Source: Clostridia bacterium (GTDB taxonomy: Bacteria; Bacillota; Clostridia; Oscillospirales; CAG-272). From it: a stretch of DNA of 8,642 bases. Every line of letters begins with the position of its first letter. Position 1 is the first letter of the stretch. The DNA lies in NCBI GenBank assembly GCA_017612655.1, contig JAGAFM010000152.1, positions 1 to 8,642 on the forward strand. The letters are read 5' to 3'. Of this stretch, positions 1 to 6,406 are shown piece after piece. The notes beneath the pieces are model-generated. The model worked only from the letters and a program-made list of their open reading frames with translations. It had not been told where the DNA came from and ran no database searches. The position numbers and the translations under genes were made by a program.

Positions 1-43
1 AAACGACGCCGGGATCATCGGGGCTGCCGTTCTGGGACGGTAA
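1..43 (+). CDS. ROK-family sugar kinase (glucokinase-like), C-terminal end only
   Basis: Only the last 13 codons lie in the window; the frame starting at base 2 reads NDAGIIGAAVLGR and stops at TAA (41-43). The string NDAGIIGAA is the characteristic C-terminal segment of ROK-family glucokinases (usually GNDAGIIGAA followed by a short tail), cytosolic enzymes that phosphorylate glucose with ATP. No catalytic or zinc-binding residues are visible because the body of the gene is off the left edge. It is codirectional with the HD-domain gene that follows 161 bases later, with a terminator hairpin in between. The family call rests on one short motif, so the exact sugar specificity is unknown. Confidence 0.7.
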   Translation, partial: NDAGIIGAAVLGR

Positions 44-204
44 CGTTCCCCGGAAGAAAAACCAAGGGGCTGGCAGCACCCGTTCGCTTCGTTCTCCCGG
101 TTTAGCACCCTGTCAGATTTCTATTCTCATCAGGAATGACGGCAGCCATGCGCCTCCCGGCGCACGGCTGTTTTCTTTCCAGTCCTATTTACAGAGGTAT
201 CATC
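44..204 (+). other. Intergenic leader between the sugar kinase and the HD gene
   Basis: This spacer holds no convincing ORF. It contains the terminator hairpin at 143-178, a direct repeat AGCACCC at 75-81 and 104-110, and a weak CCCC/GGGG pairing near 48-69. I compared it by eye with T-box, SAM, TPP, FMN, cobalamin, ZTP, fluoride and purine riboswitch cores and recognised none. No good -35/-10 pair was found for the HD gene. That gene may therefore depend on read-through past the terminator or on a promoter I could not see. Confidence 0.4.
143..178 (+). terminator. Intrinsic terminator (or attenuator) upstream of the HD gene
   Basis: The arms CAGCCATGCGCC (143-154) and GGCGCACGGCTG (159-170) form a 12-position stem with one A/C mismatch and a 4-base loop, followed by TTTTCTTT (171-178). 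The T-rich tract is only on the plus-strand side, so it acts on transcripts coming from the sugar kinase. It ends just 26 bases before the HD start codon, too close to leave room for a separate promoter and leader, which raises the possibility that it is an attenuator for the HD gene. Confidence 0.75.
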
Positions 205-843
205 ATGTCAACCATTGCAGAAAATCAGGATGCGATTCTGAAACTATTGAAAGAATCCTTTGCGGGAAGAGTCGGATTTCCCTGGAAGGAACCCGAAGAC
301 AAGTACTTGCACGGAATAAGGGTGGCGAAACTCGGACTGCACCTGCGGGATATCATCTATCCGAATCAAAAGGATATCCTCTGCGAAGACACCTTCGTCG
401 TGGCATCCTATTTCCACGACATCTGCAACGGTCAGGACAACCACGAAACGGCTGGAGCGGATTACGCGGTCAAGCTCCTCGCCCCATACTGTTCGAAGCA
501 GGAACTGAGTGAAGTGCACAGGCTGATCGCTCGACACGACTCCAGAGTCGAAAAGAATAAAAGCATCCTGCCGGAAGACTTGAAGCTCCTTCAGGATGCA
601 GATATTCTTGATCATATCGGAAGTTACAGCATATGGGCTACATTCAGCGAATTCGCCTACCATCACAAGACACCGTACGATTACGCGATACAGTTCACGG
701 ACGGCACTTTTGACCGATTTGCAGAGCGATTCCGCAAAAAAATCAACTATCCGGAGTCTCTCGCAATCTACGAAGAAAAAATCAGTTTTGAAATCGAGTT
801 TGCCGAGAGGATGCTCCGGGAACTGAACGGTCAACCGCGGTGA
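205..843 (+). CDS. HD-domain metal-dependent phosphohydrolase, function unassigned
   Basis: A 212-residue soluble protein with one HD domain. The metal-ligand pattern is visible in order: H36 in YLHGIRV, H71-D72 in YFHDI, H80-E81 in NHETAG, H111-D112 in ARHDSR, and D131 in LLQDADILDHIG. HD proteins hydrolyse phosphate esters such as nucleotides, but the substrate cannot be read here. I see no signal peptide, membrane segment or partner domain. I chose the ATG at 205 because AGAGGT (193-198) sits 6 bases upstream; the longer frame from 136 would run through the terminator hairpin and adds unlikely residues. The gene lies downstream of a sugar kinase on the same strand, separated by a terminator, and its 3' end overlaps murE tail to tail by 13 bases. 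The HD fold is sure; the biological role is not. Confidence 0.85.
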   Translation: MSTIAENQDAILKLLKESFAGRVGFPWKEPEDKYLHGIRVAKLGLHLRDIIYPNQKDILCEDTFVVASYFHDICNGQDNHETAGADYAVKLLAPYCSKQELSEVHRLIARHDSRVEKNKSILPEDLKLLQDADILDHIGSYSIWATFSEFAYHHKTPYDYAIQFTDGTFDRFAERFRKKINYPESLAIYEEKISFEIEFAERMLRELNGQPR

Positions 844-2327
844 CAGAACGATTCTATGATTTCTCGCTCGGAAAACGGCTCCTTGATCCCGTGGATCAGC
901 TGGTAGTTTTCGTGCCCCTTCCCGCAGAAGAGGAGAACATCCCCTTCCTTTGCCTGCGAGAGCGTATAAATGATTGCCTCCTCGCGATCGACGATCCCCA
1001 CGTGAGGGCAGCTCCCCTCCGGGAAGCTACTGCAAATGTCCGAAACAATCTGTCCGGGATCTTCGTCATCCGGGTTGTCAGTCGTTACCACGCAGAAGTC
1101 TGCCAGCATTCCGGCTGCTTCTGCCAGTTCCCGCCTGCGCTCTTTGGTTCTTCCGCCAACTGATCCAAAGACACAGACGATCCGGGAGGGACGATAACTG
1201 CGGACGGTCCTCAGCAGTTCTTCCATGCTTGTCCCGTTGTGCGCATAGTCAATCACGGCAGCACAAAACGGCCAGGCATCAACTGTTTCGAATCTCCCCG
1301 GAACTCGGGCCGATTCCAGAGCACTCCGGATGGTCTGGAAGGAAATCCCGTACCATCTAGCAACCGCAGCGGCTCCGAGTGCATTGGAAACGTTGAACAG
1401 ACCAGGCACACGTAGTGCACAGGCTCCCTGTTCCCTGCCCTGTTCCCGCATGGAGAACCGGATCCCAAGATCGGACTGGTCCTTCCAGGGTTCCATTCCT
1501 TCCCCGGCGAGGTTTAAATCCAATTCCCGATCCGAAGAAGAATCCGGAGTTATCATCCCGAAGTACCGGACCCGCTCGCCGGCGGCTTCGGAAAACTCCC
1601 TGCAGAACGGGCTGTCCGCATTCAGAAATGAACAGTCGCACATGGAAAAGAGGCGTTTCTTGCAGGCCTTGTAGTGATCAAAGTCGGGATGTTCTCCGTC
1701 CCCGATATGATCCCTTGAAAGATTGGTGAAAATCCCGCAGTCGAAAGAAATCCCGTCAACACGGTGATTGAACAAAGCCTGAGAAGATACTTCCATCACG
1801 ACGTATTCGATCCCCGCATCCGCCATGTTTCGAAATGCATGATGAAGGACGTAGCTCTCCGGGGTCGAATTCACCGTGGGCACCGTTTTCCCGCAGTAAG
1901 TGATTCCGGTGGTACCGATCAATCCCGCCTTCTTCCCGGCAGCGTTGAGAATCGCTGTAAGGAAGGAGGCTGTTGTTGTTTTTCCCTTCGTCCCGGTTAT
2001 TCCGATCAAACGAAGCTCTTTTTGCGGATGATGAAAAAAAGCGTCAGACAGAACGGCAAGCGAGGCGCGCGTATTCTCACAGATGACCTGGACGGCATCC
2101 TCAGGGAGGGAAACCTCGTGCTCGACGAAGAAAACTCTGCATCCCCGCTCATATGCGTCGGCCGCAAAGCGGTGTCCGTCCGCATGCGTTCCTGTCAGGC
2201 AGACAAACCCGGAAGACGCATCCGCGGTTCTGGAGTCATAGCACAGGGATTGAAGATCGACCTCTCCGACGGTTCCGATGACCGGACCGGGAACAGCAGC
2301 TTCGCTGATCAGATCTTTCAGAAGCAT
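831..2327 (-). CDS. murE: UDP-MurNAc-tripeptide synthetase (MurE ligase), probably not mDAP-specific
   Basis: A 498-residue Mur ligase that adds the third amino acid to UDP-MurNAc-L-Ala-D-Glu in the cytoplasm. Visible domains are an N-terminal UDP-binding part with YDSRTA (30-35), a central ATPase with the P-loop GTKGKTTT (112-119), STPES (154-158) and EVSSQAL (179-185), and a C-terminal ligase domain with VPGRFE (342-347) and DYAHN (360-364). K223 in YKACKKRLF is the likely carbamylated lysine. The substrate motif reads DNPD (417-420). mDAP-adding enzymes carry DNPR, where the Arg contacts the DAP carboxylate, and lysine enzymes such as that of S. aureus carry DNPA. This favours L-Lys or another diamino acid. 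GGAGGT (2336-2341) lies 8 bases before the ATG. It is the last gene of the wall operon, 36 bases after the ATP-grasp ligase. It could be the housekeeping MurE or a specialised paralogue. Confidence 0.93.
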   Translation of the reverse strand: MLLKDLISEAAVPGPVIGTVGEVDLQSLCYDSRTADASSGFVCLTGTHADGHRFAADAYERGCRVFFVEHEVSLPEDAVQVICENTRASLAVLSDAFFHHPQKELRLIGITGTKGKTTTASFLTAILNAAGKKAGLIGTTGITYCGKTVPTVNSTPESYVLHHAFRNMADAGIEYVVMEVSSQALFNHRVDGISFDCGIFTNLSRDHIGDGEHPDFDHYKACKKRLFSMCDCSFLNADSPFCREFSEAAGERVRYFGMITPDSSSDRELDLNLAGEGMEPWKDQSDLGIRFSMREQGREQGACALRVPGLFNVSNALGAAAVARWYGISFQTIRSALESARVPGRFETVDAWPFCAAVIDYAHNGTSMEELLRTVRSYRPSRIVCVFGSVGGRTKERRRELAEAAGMLADFCVVTTDNPDDEDPGQIVSDICSSFPEGSCPHVGIVDREEAIIYTLSQAKEGDVLLFCGKGHENYQLIHGIKEPFSEREIIESFCHRG

Positions 2328-2363
2328 CGCATCTCACCTCCCCCGAACAAGGGATCCGCATTA

Positions 2364-3608
2364 TCAGCGGTAATCTTTGCAATAAGTATGATATTTCTGA
2401 ATATACCGGATCTGCGCCCCGAGAATATAATACCACCGTTTCGGATTCCAGGAAAGATCCTTTGCGTACCAGACCGACCCGAAATCCCTGTTCCGACGGA
2501 CCAGCTCTTTTGCTTCCGTCACGCACGCATCGTTATGCGTGTATTTCCAGATAACGCCTTTGGGAATGGAGTGCCAAAAGATGGCTTCTTTCACAACCAT
2601 CGGGCCGTCGATTTCCTGATGGAGAACCCGGTCTTCCACCAGGCATCTGGCCAGATTGGCGCCGGTGGCGCTGACATAGTAGTTGGAGCGTCCCTGTCTC
2701 AGGTTGACCTCAAAGGCGCGGAAGGAACCGTCCCGGGAATCGAACTTGATGTCAAAGTTGGCAAATCCCGTATAACCGATCCCCTCAAGGTATGCCCGGA
2801 ACCGTTCACACAGTTCGGGTTTGTATTCCGTAACGATGGCGGCATGATTGCCCCGTCCTTTCGGCGAATGCTCCTCCAGCAGAACATGTCCAAGGCACAT
2901 CATCTTCACCTTTTTGTCTTCTCCGCAGTAAGCCGTCAGAACGTACATGTTGGAGTCATTCCCGGGAATCATGTCCTGGAGCAGAATACTGTCAGAGTAA
3001 CCGGAGCCGAAAATCTCAGACAGGATTTGAGCGGTCCGGTTCGGAGAAGAAGAAACATATACCTTATTCATTCCTTCAAACGGATGTTTCCAGTACTCGA
3101 TGCTGTTGGCCGGTTTCACGATGATGGGATAGGGGAAACCTGTCCGTTTCTCCGAGAACTGTTCCGGAGAAAGATCCTGTTCCTTCCGGACGACCTGCGT
3201 TTTGGGGTACGGTATCCCGTACGTCTCGCAGCTTTCATAGAAGCGCTCTTTGGACTGGAGTACATTCATCAGAGCGATGTCATTGTAGGGAATCAGGAAA
3301 AGGCCTTCCAACTCGGAGCGGTTCCTGGCTATCAGATTCGCATATTCGTCGGTACATCCGAGAAGAATCAGGATCCGCCCCTCTCCGGACTCCTCCTCGG
3401 CAAAACGCGTCATTTCCCGAACGAATTCTTCATCCAGATTCAGAGAGGGAACCTTATGAAACTTCACGATTCGGGACCCCAGTGTCGCACTGGTTTCATA
3501 TCGTCCGAACACGTGGGACACAACCCCGTACGCTTCGTGAAAAGCGCGTGCAAGATTGTAACTGTTCAGATCTGCTCCGATCAGAACGGGCTCAAGCGTC
3601 TGATTCAT
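2364..3608 (-). CDS. ATP-grasp carboxylate-amine ligase, D-aspartate ligase (Aslfm/AslA)-like
   Basis: A 414-residue cytosolic ATP-grasp enzyme. From memory it resembles Enterococcus faecium Aslfm along most of its length. Shared blocks include PVLIGADLNSYNLARAF (7-23), YGIPYPKT (130-137), VKPANSIEY (164-172), QDMIPGNDSNM (211-221), MMCLGHVLLE (236-245), GYTGFANFDIKFD (278-290) and FEVNLRQGRS (299-308). K165 probably contacts ATP, and D286, E300 and N302 are likely metal ligands. Aslfm activates D-aspartate as an acyl phosphate and joins its beta-carboxyl to the lysine side-chain amine of the peptidoglycan precursor, starting the cross-bridge. The start codon overlaps the asnB stop (ATGA), and AGGAGG (3619-3624) lies inside the end of asnB. 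The MurE neighbour fits a precursor-modifying role. No aspartate racemase is in the window, so D-Asp must come from elsewhere. Another D- or L-amino acid substrate is possible. Confidence 0.85.
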   Translation of the reverse strand: MNQTLEPVLIGADLNSYNLARAFHEAYGVVSHVFGRYETSATLGSRIVKFHKVPSLNLDEEFVREMTRFAEEESGEGRILILLGCTDEYANLIARNRSELEGLFLIPYNDIALMNVLQSKERFYESCETYGIPYPKTQVVRKEQDLSPEQFSEKRTGFPYPIIVKPANSIEYWKHPFEGMNKVYVSSSPNRTAQILSEIFGSGYSDSILLQDMIPGNDSNMYVLTAYCGEDKKVKMMCLGHVLLEEHSPKGRGNHAAIVTEYKPELCERFRAYLEGIGYTGFANFDIKFDSRDGSFRAFEVNLRQGRSNYYVSATGANLARCLVEDRVLHQEIDGPMVVKEAIFWHSIPKGVIWKYTHNDACVTEAKELVRRNRDFGSVWYAKDLSWNPKRWYYILGAQIRYIQKYHTYCKDYR

Positions 3609-5506
3609 GAAGTCGGGGCCTCCTTTTCTTCCAATTCACCGTCCCTGCGGAAAAACACCTCATACCAGACAAGAAAGGTAAACACCGTCCAGACTTTTCT
3701 TCCGTTGTTTGCTTTTCCCTGATAATGATCATCCAAAAGCCTGCAGATTTTTTCCACATCGAAAAACTCCGAGGCAAAATCCGATGTAAAGTAGGAACGG
3801 ACGTGACGATACCACTTTTCCTCACGAAGCCAGTAGCGGATCGGGACAGGGAATCCCGCTTTTTTGCGGGTCGCCCACTCATCCGGCAGACAGCGGTTGG
3901 CGGCAAGACGCAGGACATACTTCGTGTCTATGGCGTTAACCTTCCATTCGGCCGGAATTCTCTCCGCCTGTTCGATCACGCATCGGTCCAGATATGGCAC
4001 CCTCAATTCCAGGGAGTGACACATGCTCATTTTGTCCGCTTTCAGGAGAATATCTCCGGGAAGCCACAAATGAAGGTCCAGAAACTGTTTTTTCGTCAGT
4101 TCATCCTTACCCTTGCAGAGTCGATACACTTCGGAAACGATCTCATTCGCCCCTTTCCCTTTGCGGCAGGACGGAGTCAGAATCTGTTTCGCCTCACGAT
4201 CGGAAAAGACCAGCGCCTGCCCCTTGAAGTAGTATTCCGGCACCCCGGAAGCCCTGAGCAGAAAACTCTTTCCCTTGAATGCGGGGAGCGGTCGAACCAG
4301 AAATGCGAGCGAACGTCTGATCCATGCAGGGACCTTTTTCTTGAAGGATCGGACTTCCTTGGTGTCGTTGTACCAGTCATATCCGGCGAACAGCTCATCC
4401 GCCCCCTCCCCTGAGAGCACAACGGTCACATGTTTTCGTGCCAGCTCAGCGAGGAAATACAGCGGAACACAGGACGGATTGGACTGCGGCTCATCCATAT
4501 GATACTGGATCTTTGAGAACTCGCGGAAACTTTCTTCCGGGGTGACAATCTTGGTGTAGTTCCGGATTCCCAGCTTTTCGGAAAGCTCTTTTGCGTAAAC
4601 GGTTTCATCAAAGAACGGGTCAATCTCCCCGTTTTCCTTCCGATGTTCGAATCCGACCGAAAATGTCTCGTCCGGCATCATCGCTGCGGTGATATAGCTG
4701 GAATCCACTCCGCCGGAAAGAAATGCGCCCACCCGAACGTCGCTGATCTCGTGCGCACGCACGGATTCATGGATCACACGGTCTACGTCATCGACAAATT
4801 CTTCCAGGGTTTTCGAGTCCTTTTCAAAGACCGCGTCCCAATAGGAATGGATTTCCATCTTTTCTTCCTGCCGAATGTAGTAGTGGGCCGGAGGAAGCTT
4901 GCGAACGCCGCGGAAAAAAGTATCCGTTCCCGAGGAATACTGAAAGGTCAGATATGCGGGAAGTGCCTCACGATTCAATTCTTTCCGAAAAGAAACGTGA
5001 TCCAGGAAAGATTTGATTTCCGATCCGAACAGGAACGTCCCGTCCTCGTTTTCACAGTAATAGTGCGGCTTGATGCCGAAGATATCCCTAGCTCCAAAGA
5101 GAAGATCCTTTTTTTCATCATACAGAACGAAGGAGAACATCCCTCTCAGAAGCTTCAGAAGTTCCGTTCCGTATTCCTCATATCCATGGACCAGAACCTC
5201 GGTATCCGCGGAGGAAACAAATGTATGACCGGCTTTCAGCAGCTGTGAGCGCAGCTCCTGGAAATTGTAGATTTCCCCGTTGTAGACAACGGTAACCGTG
5301 CCGTCTTCATTGGACATCGGCTGGTTGGCGGCTTCGGACAGATCCAGGATAGAAAGCCTGCGAAATCCGAGAGCCACCTTGTTCTTCTGCCAGGTGCCTC
5401 CCATATCCGGTCCGCGATGCCGGATCCTTTCCGCCATGCGTTCTATCATCTGTTTCTTTTCTTCGTAGGAATGGACCGCATCGGTAAAACCGACAAATCC
5501 GCACAT
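3605..5506 (-). CDS. asnB: AsnB-family glutamine-dependent amidotransferase, likely peptidoglycan-amidating
   Basis: A 633-residue asparagine synthase-type enzyme, clearly longer than E. coli AsnB (about 550) and close to the longer AsnO/AsnH class. The N-terminal glutaminase domain starts with catalytic C2 (MCGFVGF) and has RHRGPD (29-34), RRLSILDLS (49-57), YNGEIYNF (75-82) and SADTEVL (99-105). The synthase domain has the PPi loop SGGVDSS (264-270), SGEGADELFAGYDWY (365-379) and DKMSMCHSLELRVPYLD (491-507). Ammonia released from glutamine amidates an adenylated carboxylate. Lactococcus AsnH amidates cross-bridge D-Asp, and Lactobacillus plantarum AsnB1 amidates mDAP. The D-Asp-ligase-like gene directly downstream, overlapping by 4 bases, makes D-Asp the best-guess substrate. 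The start is fixed by the need for Cys at position 2 after Met removal. AAAGGCGG (5516-5523) is a one-mismatch ribosome binding site. Free asparagine synthesis cannot be excluded. Confidence 0.93.
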   Translation of the reverse strand: MCGFVGFTDAVHSYEEKKQMIERMAERIRHRGPDMGGTWQKNKVALGFRRLSILDLSEAANQPMSNEDGTVTVVYNGEIYNFQELRSQLLKAGHTFVSSADTEVLVHGYEEYGTELLKLLRGMFSFVLYDEKKDLLFGARDIFGIKPHYYCENEDGTFLFGSEIKSFLDHVSFRKELNREALPAYLTFQYSSGTDTFFRGVRKLPPAHYYIRQEEKMEIHSYWDAVFEKDSKTLEEFVDDVDRVIHESVRAHEISDVRVGAFLSGGVDSSYITAAMMPDETFSVGFEHRKENGEIDPFFDETVYAKELSEKLGIRNYTKIVTPEESFREFSKIQYHMDEPQSNPSCVPLYFLAELARKHVTVVLSGEGADELFAGYDWYNDTKEVRSFKKKVPAWIRRSLAFLVRPLPAFKGKSFLLRASGVPEYYFKGQALVFSDREAKQILTPSCRKGKGANEIVSEVYRLCKGKDELTKKQFLDLHLWLPGDILLKADKMSMCHSLELRVPYLDRCVIEQAERIPAEWKVNAIDTKYVLRLAANRCLPDEWATRKKAGFPVPIRYWLREEKWYRHVRSYFTSDFASEFFDVEKICRLLDDHYQGKANNGRKVWTVFTFLVWYEVFFRRDGELEEKEAPTS

Positions 5507-5542
5507 GCTGTTCGTCCGCCTTTCAGATCGGTTTTCTGAAAA

Positions 5543-6286
5543 TCAATACTTGTCGACCGGGTAAAGGATTCTCAGCTGGTTCAGCTTGGACTGATAGGCC
5601 GCCTGCTGCTTCTCTGCCAGAAGCTGCTTGGTCAGTTGTTCTCTCGCGTCTCCGAACGAGACCGGCTGAGACTCCTGCTTCCGGTTCAGCCTGATCAGAT
5701 GATATCCGAATTCGGTTTGAACGGGTTCGGAAATCTCTCCTTCCTGCAGCGCGAAGCAGGCCTCTTCAAATGCGGGAACCATCTGTCCCCGCCCGAATTC
5801 GCCCAGAGAGCCGCCCGCTTTTGCGGACGGACAGGTCGAATACTGTCTGGCAGCATCTTCAAACGTGATTTTTTGCGCTCTGATGTCCGACAGAATCTGC
5901 TCTGCCTGCTCTTTCGAGCCAACCAGGATGTGGCTGGCGTCGACAAGATCCCCGCTGACCATCTGATCTTTATGCTGTTCGTAATACGCCTTCACGTCAT
6001 CATCTTTAATCCGGACGGAAGAAATCACCTTGTTGGCGGCATATTCCACCAGCATGTCTTCCTTGACCCGCTGCAGTTCCTCTTTAAAGGCAGGCTCCCT
6101 TTCAAGAAGATTTCGCATGGCATCCAGGAGAAGGAGTTCCCGGTTAATCAGCTGGTCCAGAATAGCCTCACGGCCCTTTGCATTGTTGTAAGCCTGTCCT
6201 CTCTGCCCCATTCCGGCGAGAAAAGAGGAAACAGCATCCTCGGTAATCGGCTTCCCGTTAACGCTCGCAAGGATTTTTCCGCTCAT
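5543..6286 (-). CDS. Cytosolic parvulin-type peptidyl-prolyl isomerase (PpiC/SurA-like)
   Basis: A 247-residue protein with a helical SurA/PrsA-like N-terminal part (about 5-105; NGKPITEDAV, ILDQLINRELLL) followed by one rotamase domain (about 113-203). Rotamase motifs are ASHILV (117-122, H119), FEDAARQYSTCPSAKAGGSLGEF split across 142-164, MVPAFEEACF (169-178) and FGYHLIRL (193-200, H196). The active-site-like C152 lies in STCPS. These enzymes catalyse cis-trans isomerisation of X-Pro bonds and often act as chaperones. There is no signal peptide and no lipobox, unlike exported PrsA, so it should act in the cytoplasm. I start it at the ATG at 6286 because upstream in-frame codons would overlap the promoter at 6321-6349, and AAAAGGAC (about 6297-6304) sits upstream. 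It is the first gene of the wall operon; the gap to asnB is 36 bases. Confidence 0.88.
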   Translation of the reverse strand: MSGKILASVNGKPITEDAVSSFLAGMGQRGQAYNNAKGREAILDQLINRELLLLDAMRNLLEREPAFKEELQRVKEDMLVEYAANKVISSVRIKDDDVKAYYEQHKDQMVSGDLVDASHILVGSKEQAEQILSDIRAQKITFEDAARQYSTCPSAKAGGSLGEFGRGQMVPAFEEACFALQEGEISEPVQTEFGYHLIRLNRKQESQPVSFGDAREQLTKQLLAEKQQAAYQSKLNQLRILYPVDKY

Positions 6287-6320
6287 CTTATGAACCGTCC
6301 TTTTCAAGTTATTCCTCTGT

Positions 6321-6349
6321 ATTATACCATAACCGTCGAGCCAAATCAA
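6321..6349 (-). promoter_or_regulatory. Sigma-A-type promoter of the ppi-asnB-ligase-murE operon
   Basis: On the minus strand TTGATT (6349-6344) is followed by a 17-base spacer and a perfect TATAAT (6326-6321), with TGG directly before it making an extended -10 (TGnTATAAT). The predicted start of transcription is near 6314, giving a leader of roughly 28 bases before the parvulin ATG. The promoter sits right after the alpha-operon terminator, so the two operons are separated within about 45 bases. No operator repeat is obvious around it. Confidence 0.85.
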
Positions 6350-6357
6350 CGAATCCG

Positions 6358-6386
6358 AAAAAAAAGCATCCCCGGATCGGGGATGC
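6358..6386 (-). terminator. Intrinsic terminator after rplQ
   Basis: A perfect 8-bp stem GCATCCCC/GGGGATGC (6386-6379 and 6373-6366) with a 5-base loop is followed on the minus strand by eight T residues (6365-6358). It begins 20 bases after the rplQ stop codon and marks the end of the rpsD-rpoA-rplQ transcript. On the plus strand no T tract follows the stem, so it is one-directional. Confidence 0.95.
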
Positions 6387-6406
6387 CTGCAGGTTGGACG
6401 GGATCT

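Noticed and set aside
115..135. CTGATGAG followed by GAAA-like bases on the minus strand, resembling a hammerhead ribozyme core
   Set aside because: There is no stem II between the two core parts and no suitable flanking stems or cleavage site.
44..142. Riboswitch or T-box leader for the HD gene
   Set aside because: No T-box sequence (GGTGGNACCGCG type) or known aptamer core could be matched by eye; only the terminator is solid.
783..800. T-rich run on the minus strand downstream of murE as a terminator
   Set aside because: No GC-rich hairpin precedes it; the bases simply encode Glu-Lys-Ile codons of the HD protein on the other strand.
244..834. Minus-strand open frame opposite the HD gene
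   Set aside because: The HD metal motifs on the plus strand are convincing; the minus frame has no recognisable motif and no clear ribosome binding site.
1764..3722. Long plus-strand open frame (652 codons) opposite murE, the ATP-grasp gene and the end of asnB
   Set aside because: It is a shadow frame: the minus-strand genes carry clear family motifs throughout, the plus frame spans three gene boundaries, and its translation shows no recognisable domain.
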